Positions 50,411 through 61,210 of a stretch of 64,000 nucleotides of DNA are shown here, in pieces. The notes beneath the pieces are model-generated. The model was not told the origin of the DNA and made no database searches. It was given only the letters and a program-made list of their open reading frames with translations. Made by a program: the position numbers and the translations under genes. The DNA is taken from positions 62,001-126,000 of the forward strand of contig SNVD02000468.1 in assembly GCA_013180625.2 (NCBI GenBank). The letters run 5' to 3'. Origin of the DNA: Boswellia sacra (lineage: Eukaryota; Streptophyta; Magnoliopsida; Sapindales; Burseraceae). The number at the start of each line of letters is the position of its first letter. Position 1 is the stretch's first letter.

Positions 50411-50872
50411 ATGGAGGAGCCTAGCAGGGGAAAGGATAGGCAAGAGAAGGATGAGAAAAGAAGGGAAGAAGGCAAGTATCGGGGAGTTCGGAGAAGGCCT
50501 TGGGGCAAGTTTGCGGCAGAAATTCGAGACCCTTCAAGGCAAGGTGCACGTTTGTGGTTGGGGACATTTGACACTGCCGAGGAGGCAGCTCGTGCTTATG
50601 ATCGCACTGCGTTTAACTTGAGAGGTCATCTTGCCATCCTCAACTTCCCTAATGAGTATTATTCTCAACTTATGGGCTCTGGTCCTCGTCGTCCTCTCTC
50701 GTCTATGACATTTTCTTCTTCATCTTCTTCTTCTGCTTCTAGTGCTCGACCTAGTGACGGCAGCTCATCCGGTGGACAAAGAAGACAAGTTTTCGAGTTC
50801 GAGTGTTTGGATAATAAGGTGTTGGAGGAGATGCTTGAATCAGAAGAAGAGAAGAAGAAACGATCCAAGTAG
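50411..50872 (+). CDS. Small AP2/ERF transcription factor, ERF95-98/TDR1-like
   Basis: An intronless 153-residue protein. After a short charged N-terminus (residues 1-22) the AP2/ERF domain covers about residues 23-81: [39 protein letters not shown] and [14 protein letters not shown] Ser-rich linker (about 97-120) leads to the C-terminal EDLL motif [15 protein letters not shown], the compact acidic activation domain described in Arabidopsis ERF98/TDR1. Small size, single domain and this ending fit group IXc members ERF95-98, which bind GCC boxes in the nucleus and act in ethylene, jasmonate and stress responses. W-box-like sites upstream suggest WRKY control. The start is the only in-frame ATG before the domain. 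The gene is 13 kb from another IXc ERF on the opposite strand. Confidence 0.95.
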   Translation: MEEPSRGKDRQEKDEKRREEGKYRGVRRRPWGKFAAEIRDPSRQGARLWLGTFDTAEEAARAYDRTAFNLRGHLAILNFPNEYYSQLMGSGPRRPLSSMTFSSSSSSSASSARPSDGSSSGGQRRQVFEFECLDNKVLEEMLESEEEKKKRSK

Positions 50873-51311
50873 AGTTGAGACGTTTAATTTGCGGGGTATT
50901 GTTGCCTTTGAGCAAGAGTGTGAGTTTCTTATAATGCAAATGATATAAAGTAGCTTATATATATAAACAATGTCGTTGGTGGTATCTTCTTGGTCAATTA
51001 TTAATATTGGAGATGATGAATGGTGACTATGTTTGATGAGCGAGGTGAAGCAAATTAAGTTTTTACCTGTAAATTAGCATGAATTTAATGCATGGCATTT
51101 CATAGATGATGAAGCTATAGCTATAAAACGTTAATTTCTTATGAGGTTCTCTTAATGATCGTGTGTATACACACACACACACACACACACAACAAGAGTA
51201 CATCTTACGGATGATTTTGTAAGCTGGGAGTCTTGGAATGATGCATCAATATAGTTTTTGATACATCGAACTGCAAGTATAGTATATCATCAGATTCCTT
51301 TCTTTAATTTT
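50873..51311. other. 3' flank of ERF gene 2
   Basis: Untranslated and intergenic sequence between the ERF stop codon and the LTR of copia element C. It includes an (AC)11 microsatellite next to GTGTGTATAC, making a short palindrome. No gene. Confidence 0.6.
51169..51190. repeat. (AC)11 microsatellite
   Basis: Eleven AC units preceded by GTGTGTAT, so the tract can also pair with itself. Confidence 0.9.
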
Positions 51312-51637
51312 TGTTAGAATACATTATTACCCATGATTCTAGTGTATGATTGATGTCAATCACCTCTAGTCTAAGCATACGGTTAATCAATCGCTCATCC
51401 CTACTTTAGGCATGTAACAAATCAATCAATCAATCACCTTTAGTTTAGACATATAATTAATCAATCAATTATCATTATTGTAATTATTGTAATGATTTGT
51501 TTTCCTTGTTTATCATTTTTTTTTTCATTCCATTCTTGTACATACAAGAGCCTATAAATAGGCTTGTCATTGTATCATGTAAACGCACAATTTAGATTAA
51601 TTCAAGTTTCTTATTCTTTCTCTTCTTCTTCAAAACA
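51312..51637 (+). repeat. 5' LTR of copia element C
   Basis: A 326-bp LTR with TG...CA ends. It carries AATCAATCAATCA-type short repeats and a TATA-like CCTATAAATAGGC near 51550. It matches the 3' copy from 63783. Confidence 0.85.
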
Positions 51638-51649
51638 TGGTATCAAAGC
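51638..51649 (+). promoter_or_regulatory. Primer-binding site of copia element C
   Basis: TGGTATCAAAGC directly follows the LTR end AACA. It is one mismatch from the initiator tRNA-Met complement TGGTATCAGAGC. Confidence 0.85.
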
Positions 51650-51769
51650 TTTGAGTCTACTCTTTGATAGTTTTCACACATTTCTGCTTTTTTTTTTTAA
51701 AATATCTCTTTGATATGATTTTATACTCAAGTCTCTTTGTTTCTCGTTAAACTTAGATTCCCTTGTTCC

Positions 51770-52233
51770 ATGGAGAAATCTAAGGTTTCACATCCTATTA
51801 GCACCATTCTTGATGGGAAAAACTATGTTCTTTAGCTTCCTTCGAGGTAAAAAATTATGGCGTTATATTAGTGATGATGAGACAAAACCAATTAAAGGCT
51901 CTTGGAGGAATGGGACAGTAAGAATAATCAAATTCTTACTTGGTTTCGTAACACTTTTGTTCCATCCATCAAGCTTCAATTTGGGTGTTTTGTTACTGCA
52001 AAAGAGGTTTGGGAACTTCTATCCAAATGCTACTCAACTACTAACGCCATTCATCGGTTTCACCTTTATGGTAATCTCAACTGTATGCATCAAAAACAAG
52101 GTCAGTCTATTAATAATTTTTTATCTGAGATGACTGCTACATGGGACCAGTTATCTCTATCTGAACCAATTTGGCATGATCCTCGTGATGCTGAGCTCTA
52201 TGTCAAAGAAAGAGATGAATTTTGGGTTTATGA
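51770..52233 (+). pseudogene. gag of copia element C, first part
   Basis: The ATG at 51770 opens MEKSKVSHPISTILDG and NYVL, followed by a TAG where relatives have Trp, then frameshifts. The 51902 frame gives EEWDSKNNQILTWF, AKEVWELLSKCYS, NCMHQKQGQSINNFLSEM and DEFWVYD. This is a gag_pre/UBN2-type copia capsid segment. It is cut after WVYD by CACTA 2 and resumes at 56193 as QFTLALIYDFKSIR with no base lost when the element and one TGA copy are set aside. Confidence 0.8.
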
Positions 52234-52919
52234 CACTAGTAGAATTTGGATTTTTTACAGCGTTCAAAAACTGTTGTAAAATTGTTTTTACAGTGTTTAG
52301 TCACGTGTTGTTATCGGCGAAGCTGTAAAAAACTGGTTAACAATTACAGCATTTTTTAATCGTTGTGAATAAACGCTGGAAATGTAGTCTCTACAGTGGC
52401 TTTTAAATGTTGCAAATGTTCTATTACAACATTTTATGAACAATATAAAAGACTCTTAACAGCACTTTTAAAAACGTTGTGAGTATTTTTACTGGAATTC
52501 GTTCATGTTTGTTACAACGTTTTTTAAATGCTGTGAACATCTTATTACAACATTGGTAACACGTTGTGGATATCTATTTACAACATTTAGAAAAAGCTGT
52601 AACACTGTTTTTTTCAATAAATTTAAATGACAATGCTACTTATTTAATTCAAAAATTTATAATACATGCCAACTGTTCAATAATTAAGTTTCATTCAATA
52701 CTCATCATCAATCTATTACAAATATTTTCAAGAGTAAAAAACAAAACTTTAGAAATATCATATATATCATAACAAACAAATTGGTTTAAAATCAAATACG
52801 CATCATCTATATCATCTCAATATAGTGTAACAGTAAAGTAACACAAACTATAGCATTAGTCACCGGTAACGAAGCACTAGCTAGTCTAACTTACATTCAG
52901 TAGTCTTTTTGTATTGTAA

Positions 52920-53380
52920 TCTCCCATTTAAGTTAAATGACTCAATTGATCTCTTGATTGCTCCAGTTCTGATTTCAAAAGATCAGCATTAGCTGCAACT
53001 GATATTTGCTTCTCATGTTCACTAGGAAGATTGGGATTTTCAGCTATATTTACTTTTGATGAAGCTACATTTATGGCATGAGTTTGGTCATGAGAGAACT
53101 GGAAGCAGTTTCGGTTTTCTATCCTCCTATTTTTTGTTGGATAACTTGAGGTTTCTAGTTGATTGTAGCAGCCTATAGGTACTTCACCTCTCCTAGAAGA
53201 GTCCCCATAGCATTAGAGGTCTGTTGTAGGACAACAGAAAGGTACTAGAATTGTTAACAAATTGAGGTTCCAACATCATCTTGATCAGTTGCTCAAAACA
53301 AATGTTTGAAATTGAAGAGCATGGCATGATTCCATTTCCAATGTCAGGACAGACAAGGGGTCTTTTAATCAAATTTGCCT
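52920..53380 (-). other. Unidentified gene-like segment inside CACTA 2
   Basis: Base composition is more balanced than its surroundings. Minus-strand readings in changing frames include LQQTSNAMGTLLGEVKYL and ANADLLKSELEQSRDQLSHL, which look helical and charged like a genuine protein. Stops break each frame. I do not recognise the source gene. Its strand agrees with the two identified captures, so it is probably a third captured fragment. Confidence 0.35.
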
Positions 53381-53848
53381 AATCATTTTCTAACCCTGGT
53401 AACATAAACGCACCAGTTTAATAAACATCTAACAAATATAACAACATCTAATATAATATAGCCTGCATAATATATAGAAGAATGAATTTCTAAACCATTA
53501 CACTAGTAAATGTATATAACAAGTTCCCAGCAATAAGTAAACATGACAACATCAAAGTATTAACACTACCTAGCTCTGCTTCCTTTGCCTTCTTCCATAC
53601 GTCTACAACTAGCTTTAACTCCACATTTCCCTCAAAACCAAAACTAGATCAAAGAACCACTGGATCCAATTATCAAATGCACTGCAGTCACCTGCACTTT
53701 GGAGTCCAAACAATAAGGAAATATTCAAATTAACAATAAAAATTAAGATTGCTTATTGTCACCTGCAGTACAGTTCATTGGGATGATTTCAGAGACTATA
53801 TTTCATTAAAGTAACTTTTCCAAAAGAAACTTATCCATAAACAATTAC

Positions 53849-53990
53849 GTCAATTTCTTCTTCACATAATATAAATGCCTGAGTGAAAAATTCATAGGCA
53901 ACAGCCTTAAGATCACAGTCATTAGCAGCCTGATTATCCACACACCCAAATAAATAGAGGCTAGATTTACCTCCAGCAACAGCTGCTCAA
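53849..53990 (-). pseudogene. VPS35 exon fragment captured by CACTA 2
   Basis: The minus strand reads EVNLASIYLGV, then after a small frame change DNQAANDCDLKAVAYEFF and TQAFILCEEEID. This matches the plant VPS35 region ELALQLYLQCAEAAND, CDLEPVAYEFFTQAY and ILYEEEISD. VPS35 is the core scaffold of retromer, which recycles vacuolar sorting receptors from endosomes. The segment ends at GAC followed by GTAATT, a splice donor. Only about 40-45 residues of an approximately 790-residue protein are present. Confidence 0.8.
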
Positions 53991-55466
53991 CATAATACTT
54001 GAAGTCACTTTTACAAGAGCATAAAGTTATAATATGATTATGCAGTAATGCTAAACCTTGCATTACCATCAAGGCATCAATTTTAAGTGAATTTCCTCAC
54101 GAAGAATAAAGTTTGTTACATGCACTTACTATTGAGAGGTACAAATTTCAAGCATCAACTTTTTAGTTATAAAATCATGCCTCTATTGTTGAGTTTGATG
54201 TTTTCAAGAACCAAGAATTCAACGATATTAATGATAACCATGTTAGTCTTGATGTGAACTCACTCAATAGCTTGATTACCAAACGGTGAAAGTGATGTCG
54301 ACCAAGTGTTTGCATGAATGGTCCAAAGGGTGAAGGTTTGATCAACACCAACCAAATGCTTCACTCACCTTATATTCAGATAAAAATAGGAATGGAAGTG
54401 AAATAGTGCTCATGACAAGAGGGATAAGCAAATTGCATTGTAATTGAAGCAAGAATATAGAAATAGAACAATTTTTTTTTAATATATTACTTCAATAACA
54501 AACATAACTTATATTTGAATAGAAGGAGATATAAACAAGAAACTCTTTACCAGTTCTTTTTTTTAATTTCGTATGCAGTCTTTCTAATTTTGTTCTCCCT
54601 AATCCAACTAGGTGGTAAACAATCCACTACAGATTTCTAAACCACAACCTAGAATTTAAACATAATCAGAGCTGTATTTTTTATTAAAGAAACATAAAAC
54701 ACAATCCATAAATTAAGAATGTAATGTTACAACTTCAACATCCTGGAAAGTAAATATATTTCACATCACAATGCGCCATTGGCTATAGGTTTTTGTTTAA
54801 CTGTAACAATATTGTGCATTTGTAAGTTGAGATATTGGTGCAGTTTGACTTCACATGGATATTATTGTGTTTGTTTTTTAATCATTGCTGCAACAAGCAT
54901 ATAGATACACAAGTACATGCAAACATTTTATTTTAAAGTTCATCATTTTGATAGGAGTCTTAAAACTGAATTTAACCCATTTCAAGACAAGCAACCCATG
55001 GCCCATGACAAAGCATCGGTCCAGGTATTAACCTGGTTAAACAAATGTTTAATGACAAAAATAACAATAATAACTCATTCAAGGGAATACTCAAATATAC
55101 ATTCGCATAAAAGGAATGGGAAACTTCACTTGCTGATAAGCATGGAAACTTTTTGCAATAAAAAGAGACCTTATGTATTTGAAAATTAATCCCAGTATGC
55201 AAGATGGTACAAATAGAAAATCTGATACCAACTCATATTAACAATTTTTCCAGCAAGAATTTGAAGAAATCTTAGCTCTTTAAGGAAACTCACAACAGAT
55301 TGCAGGTACTGAGGGGTAAACTTGACCCCTTCCATGACAACAGCAACATGGGACTAATAGGATGAAAGACATGATTGACATAACAGTCTGTTCCGAAGTG
55401 AAAATACAAAAAATAAAAATGAATTTAAAATGAATGAATGAATAAAATAAATAGAAATGAACCTAC

Positions 55467-55847
55467 TTGTACATATTGAAGTGGATATTGAACGAGTACC
55501 ACAAGCCAAAAAGCAACCCAAGCTCTAAAGTCCTCACCAAGCTACTCGACTTCTCGTCCTTGCCAGTAGCACTCTCCAGCACTGCCGTCATCCTAACCTG
55601 AAAATTTTTGAAGGATTCAGCGTCGCAAGCGGGAACAATAGTCCATGGTTGGAACATGGAAGACAGAGAGGACGACAAACTCCATGATCGACAAAGAGGA
55701 AGCAAGGGGGTCATTGCTAGAAAGATTAAGATCCTGCCACTTAGAACAAAACATAGCACCTAATCTAGGCCTTGGCGAGAATTTGCAAGGCTTAAGTAGA
55801 GGAAGAAAGGGGAAGGCCGAGGCTGTGAAGACTTCTACGCTTTGAAT
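55467..55847 (-). pseudogene. Plastid PEP/phosphate translocator first-exon fragment captured by CACTA 2
   Basis: The minus strand carries a transit-peptide-like stretch ([49 protein letters not shown]) followed in another frame by [35 protein letters not shown] and HFNMY. The last part matches the first membrane helix of plant PPT proteins (TLELG, LWYLFNIYFNIYNKQ). PPT imports phosphoenolpyruvate into plastids. The expected start ATG is ATT, a stop lies in the transit region and there is a frameshift. It ends TACAA followed by GTAGGT, a donor that would split the Asn codon of IYNK as in an authentic exon 1. Confidence 0.8.
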
Positions 55848-56192
55848 TTTGGAGATCTGAAAATGAAAAAGAAATGAAAAGAAGCAACCGCAATAATGTG
55901 TTCAAATTAGGGATGTAATTAGGCCCAAAATTAAGTAGCGGTAAGTTTTTGGGCAACCCACGAAATTTTAAATTTTTTAAGAAGCAAGTACACGAAATAC
56001 AGTGTTTTATGCAGTAAACTTATTAAATCTTCACAGCGTTTTTTAATTAAAGTTGTAAAACTTTATCTAATTGTCTGTATACAGCGTGGAACACTATAGC
56101 TAGGCGGAGGACGTGTTGGATCCCTTTTATAGCATTCGATTGAAAAACGCTGTAAATTAGTGTTGTAAAAGGTTGAATTTCTTGTAGTGTGA

Positions 56193-56630
56193 TCAATTTA
56201 CATTGGCTTTAATTTATGATTTTAAATCTATCAGATCTTCTCTATTACATAGGGATCCATTTCCTAATCTTGATAATATGGTTACAAAGTTATTGAATGA
56301 AGAATCCCGTCTAGTCAATCTGAGATCTCGCGAAACTGCTCTTTCTATTGATATAGTCTTGGCTACCTCTACATCTTCTCAATCACAAGGCAAAGTGACT
56401 TGTAGGTACTGTCGTAAACCAGGACATCCTATTTTTGAATGATTTAAGTTACAAGCTAAGCAAGGAGCTGGAAAGAATAACCAGTCCCAGTTCAAGTCTG
56501 GCAAGGCCTTTACTCATATAACTGCTGTTGCTACCTCTAAGGATTTATCTTCTAGTGATTCCTCTTCTCTAAATGAGATTCTCAACTAGATAGACAGTAA
56601 CACCTTGAAATAAGCTTTAATCCAATCCCT
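56193..56630 (+). pseudogene. gag of copia element C, second part
   Basis: It resumes as QFTLALIYDFKSIRSSLL, NLDNMVTKLLNEESRL and ends in a knuckle CRYCRKPGHPIFE whose final Cys position is replaced before a TGA (56440). After the stop it continues as a Gln/Gly/Lys-rich and Ser/Thr-rich linker. A complete CCHC knuckle would need Cys at the last position, so the copy is defective. Confidence 0.8.
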
Positions 56631-56639
56631 TACTAGTAC

Positions 56640-57200
56640 CTCCAATTTCTCTACTTTATCAATCACCCAAGGTACATCTTCCTTATGGTTCTTTGACTCA
56701 GGTTGTTGTAACCATATGACTTTTGATTCCCATTTATTTAACTAAAAATGTTATGTCTTACGCTCTTTTTATACATATTGTTGATAATTCTCGTCTATCT
56801 ATCAGTCACATTGGTCATGTTTCTACATCCAATTTATTTTTACCTGACACTTTTCTTGTTCCTAAGCTTTTACTAAATCTTATCTCTGTTGGACAACTAT
56901 GTGATCTTGGTTATGACTTACATTTTTCTCGTCATGGTTGTTATGTGTAGGATCCATAGACGGGACAGATCCTTGAGACTGGCCATAGAGTTGATTGTTT
57001 GTTTGAACTAACATTTCATTCAACTTCCTTCCCAAACTACTTCTGTGTCTGCCTCTGTGTCTCGATGTGCTACCTCTATCTCATCTTCTACTTGGCATTC
57101 TCGTCTTTGTCATCTTTCTTTTTCCAGATTAAAGTCTCTATGTTCTAGTGGTGTTTTAGGAAACGTTAAACATCAAAATTTTGATTGTGCTTCTTATGAA
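56640..57200 (+). pseudogene. Protease and pre-integrase part of copia element C
   Basis: The protease active site WFFDSGCCNHMT is visible near 56689, then in another frame DNSRLSISHIGHVS, PKLLLNLISVGQLCDLGYD and a pre-integrase segment TWHSRLCHLSFSRLKSL near 57091. The last codons read NFDCASYE before CACTA 3 interrupts them. The copia protease would cut the Gag-Pol polyprotein; frame changes make this copy inactive. Confidence 0.8.
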
Positions 57201-58111
57201 CACTAGTAGAAAAATACCCTACTGCATCGTGCATTACACGTTGCTAAAGGGCTTTTGCAACGTGCACTTGCACGTTGTTGTTCTAACTATTGCTAAAAAT
57301 CCCCTACTTTCTGCAACACGCAATGCATGTTGCCAAAAGCTATATTGCATGCTACAGAACACCTTTTAGCAACGTGCATTCTTAAAAGGCAACATGCAAT
57401 GCTCGTTGCTGAAAATCCTAACCCATTTACTGATTTTTTTTAGAAATATTTATATTTATATTTTTAATTTGTACTACCTATAACATTTATAATTTTACCA
57501 GTTTCTATATAAATAAATTCACAAAAATTCAATATTAAATATAACATCAAAATACTCATCCATATTAACAAAAATATTATTATAGAATTTTCAAAATACA
57601 AGTATTTGTTTAGAAGGAATAATCCTAAATAACTTAAAATAACTAAATAAAAAAACACTACACAATTAAATTATGAGGCATCACATATTTTGGAGCCAAT
57701 ACACTTGAAACAACTCTTCTATAATCTTCTAATACTTTCATCTTCTATTCTCATCTTCTTGAAGCGATTTCATAGGTATTTTCTAAAGCAAACACCAACA
57801 AATCCTTCATAAATAAATTCAGTAAATTAAATATATACTAATTTTAAAACTAAAAAAGCAAACTCCACCTACAAAATAAAAATATAATAATTAAGTAGTT
57901 TACAAATTTAACATATTCAAGAAAAAATAAGCATTCATATACCAATAGTTAATAAGTATCCCTGTCAGTTAATAATTCCATATTACCTTTAAAAATTACA
58001 AGTCAAACCGATGCGAACATTGATGTTATGCATACTAATAAGGTATGGTATAGTATCAAGTAGCATACCATAACTAGATCCTAAACATAGCACTCCAAAG
58101 TAAATTGGGTT

Positions 58112-58330
58112 TTACTTCTTCCTCCACTTCACATGTGCTTTTCTTTCTTTCCTCCACTTCACCGAAAGCAACCACCTACCCCACTTGTCCACATAACAAT
58201 TTCTCCTTATTTTATTTGACTTAATGGCTCCTTGAAGGCTATATAAAGCGTCGTCTAACGAAGGGAATGATAAAAGTTTTTCTAGATTGAATAGAGTTTC
58301 TCTCTTCACTTTTCTATATCTCACGGCCAT
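58112..58330 (-). other. Unidentified open stretch inside CACTA 3
   Basis: A 72-codon minus-strand frame beginning MAVRYRKVKRETLF, with a helical middle (NLEKLLSFPSLDDALYSLQ) and a very basic end. Its codon use looks more gene-like than the AT-rich surroundings, but I do not recognise it. It could be captured host sequence, a transposon exon or chance. Confidence 0.3.
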
Positions 58331-60179
58331 TTCTCTTCTCCATTCTCACAAACTTCTCTCTTTTATTTTACTTTGTTTATATATTTGATTTATCCAAATG
58401 AGCTAATAGTTAGGTACTTAAATTACAACAATATATACACATATATGTGCATGTATGTATGTGTGTGTGTGTGAAGGTACATTAGATTAAGAAGAAAAAG
58501 CATGAATTTAATAGTAAACAGCGAACCTATTAGTTAAGGATAGACCAAATGAATCAATAAAAGAATTTATATTCCACACTACCTAACCCCACCACAAAAT
58601 AAGGGGAGTCTTTTGACTAATGACAATCTTTTGATGGTTCAAGGTCTCAAACAGTACCAAGACATTCCTCTATACCTGCCAAAATCGTTAGAGATTGACA
58701 TGTATCCACATACAATTCTACTTAAAAAGTCCTAGTCAACCCATCAACTTGGCATTTTTGTCCCCATCTTAAGGACAAGCAGGTGCACTACCAACTCGTG
58801 TATATATCCCCTTATGCCAACAAGGCATATATTATCAGCTTATCAAAAAAAAAAAAAAAACCATAGAATAATAGTTGACCCAAAGTATACAATAAAACAA
58901 ATTTATAACGATAAAACACCACAAGTTCGCCCATAGAAGTTTTTTTTTTTTTTCGAAGTGCTCTATTACAAAACTATTAAAAACAACATATTATCAACTT
59001 TGTAATAACAAACAAGTCTAGAAAATGTCGTGAGATGTGAGCATTAATGAGGACACTTACCATTAGAGTAAACCATCTCTAGCAGAGAAACATCTACCAT
59101 CTATATATGTTGCAAATAAGCCATCCTTGGGAATATTGATAAAGATATTAGTTATTTGTCCCAAAGTCTCTCATGCTCTCCTTAAGGTTTCCTAAATGAT
59201 GATAATAGAAGACATTGTTTAGCTCATTCAACAACAAATTGCAAGACATTAATTGCATTAATTTAGAAAATAATGGAAAAATTCAGCAACTCACCGCTTG
59301 GATTTGATTATGAGTATTTCATTATTTGATGGCAACTAGAAATGGACTATTTATATGGTAGGTAACACTTGTATTACAAATATAATAAGGACAAAGAAAA
59401 AATATTATCCAAATGGAAACTTAAATATAGTTTTAACAATGTGCAGGACATAGATTTTAAAAGCTATTCAATATTTGAGCAAAAGATAGACATACTTGAA
59501 TTTGCTAGGTGTAAGAGGAAGATGGTTAGGAAGTACCAAGACCAATTTTTAAACACTCACAACTCTCAAGCAGTAGTTAAATGATCACTAGGTAGTTGCC
59601 TTTTCCATATCTGTTGAGCCATTGAAGGAACTTGCACCATATAGTTGTTCAATGCTTTATCTATTTGGTTCAAGGTACAAAATTTAATCACAAGATGACC
59701 ACTAGAAAAACAACAGTAAAGACAAAGTTAAATTATTTTAATGAACAAAATACAGTTAGAAGGCATGATTCATATAAGATTAATGCTACCTTGTCAAGAT
59801 AGGCTCTTATAACCAACTGGTAAGGAGTCCCAATATTGAAAATTTCCAGCTTGTTGTAAAGAAACAAACTTTTAAAAAATTAGTTTCTTGAAGAAAATAT
59901 CAAAATAGAAAATCCATGCTAAAGTCAACAAAAGCTTCCACATGACATGTAAAATCTTAAATATGTAAATTAGAATTTTTAAGAATCTTATGAAACCCTC
60001 ATAATAAGTGATTGCTTAGGTCTTTAGTTGTCAATTAAAAGAATCAATCATCACAAATGTTAAACTAGGTCTTCAATTGAACTAAGAATCAATTCACATA
60101 CCGCAACCACCATATAAACCAAATTAGTAAAAAAATAAAGAAGATAAGCATTGTAACTCAACTCACAAATCAGGAAAAA

Positions 60180-60420
60180 AAATTCAACACTGGGCTGTTA
60201 ATGCCTCGTAAGGCTAGGTCACCAGTGGAGGTGGCCAGCGCACACGAACAGTCTCGAGAATGGCACGGCTGCAGGAGATGGCTCCATCCCATCCAACTCC
60301 TCCACTTCTTTCGCCTGTACCTCGGCCGCCGTTGCAACAACCTTCGCCCTCGGGGGTTCAGATACGATGACAGCAACTCTGAAAGCTCTGATCTTTGTTG
60401 ACAGTGACAACAACTCTAAA
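60180..60420 (-). other. GC-rich patch inside CACTA 3
   Basis: About 240 bp of balanced composition in a very AT-rich element. The minus strand reads STKIRAFRVAVIVSEPPRAK and VVATAAEVQAKEVEEL, rich in Ala, Val and Glu like the start of a plastid or nuclear protein. It stops at 60219. I cannot name the source. A (GA)n tract follows at 60426-60442, as is common in plant 5' leaders, so this may be a captured promoter-leader-first exon. Confidence 0.35.
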
Positions 60421-60425
60421 GCTCA

Positions 60426-60442
60426 AGAGAGAGAGAGAGAGA
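60426..60442. repeat. (GA)n microsatellite
   Basis: About eight GA units next to the GC-rich patch in CACTA 3. Confidence 0.85.
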
Positions 60443-61210
60443 CGACAGAGTGAGCTTTGCGTTTAAGGAAAGAGAGGCGAGAGACACAATGAGGTAAGGT
60501 GAGGGAAGTTAGAAACTTGTTATTATAAATAGTTGTTCATTTTTATTTTTATCAAAACTTACGATAGTGTTTATATTATTTGAAATAAAATTTAATTGAG
60601 ATTTTTAATTTCTTAATTTTTAACAAAAATATTTTAAATAATGTGGTTTCATTATAAAATAATTTTATTTATTTCATGCAATTCTCAAGTTAAAAAAATT
60701 ATTTTTCTATAATTTAATATTTGAAGTTTTATTATTTTTATATAGACAATAATATTATTTTTATTTAAAGATTTTTAAAAATTATTTTGTTAATTTTATA
60801 AATAAAAATAAAATTCTATTCGTTAATTAATATTCTTATATTTTAATTTCTTTATTTTATTTAAATTTAAATATGAAATCAATGGAATTTCCTTATTTGT
60901 AATTCTATTTCATTTATTTTAAGATTTTATATATTTCTTCACAATTTAAAGAATTAATTTATAAATAGATAAATAAATATATTTTACAACGTGCACAAGC
61001 TAAACGTTGCGAAATTGCACCCTTTTCGCAATATGCAGGAATTGCATGTTGTGATATGTACCTTTTTGCAACGTGCTTAGATGCATGTTGCTTAATATAC
61101 TTTTCTGTAATGTACAGTCATTGTACACTGTAGAATGTACCATTTCGCAACGTGCATCAATGCATGTTGCGAAAAGCTTGTTGTCACATGCTCTTTTTCT
61201 TCTAGTGGAA

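Larger units (their letters stand above)
52234..56189. mobile_element. CACTA DNA transposon 2, carrying PPT and VPS35 exon sequence
   Basis: A 3956-bp element with ends CACTAGTAGAATTTGG and TTGAATTTCTTGTAGTG (inverted) and a perfect 3-bp target duplication TGA (52231-52233 and 56190-56192). The terminal 250 bp at each end are packed with TTTACAGCGTTTTT/GCTGTAAA-type subterminal repeats in both orientations. No transposase was recognised. It carries the 5' exon of a plastid PEP/phosphate translocator (55467-55847) and an exon piece of VPS35 (53849-53990), both on the minus strand and each ending at a splice donor, plus unidentified exon-like sequence at about 52,920-53,380. Gene capture by CACTA elements is known in plants; this combination I do not know of. 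Confidence 0.9.
57201..61207. mobile_element. CACTA DNA transposon 3
   Basis: A 4007-bp element with ends CACTAGTAGAAAAA and TTTTTCTTCTAGTG and a perfect target duplication GAA (57198-57200 and 61208-61210). The first and last 230 bp contain many GCAACGTGCA/TGCACGTTGC palindromic repeats, a different subterminal motif from CACTA 1 and 2, so it belongs to a different family. No transposase was recognised. A minus-strand open stretch at 58112-58330 and a GC-rich patch at 60180-60420 interrupt the AT-rich interior and may be captured host sequence. Confidence 0.9.

Noticed and set aside
55645..55845. A 66-codon plus-strand frame
   Set aside because: It is the antisense of the PPT transit-peptide region, which reads correctly on the minus strand.
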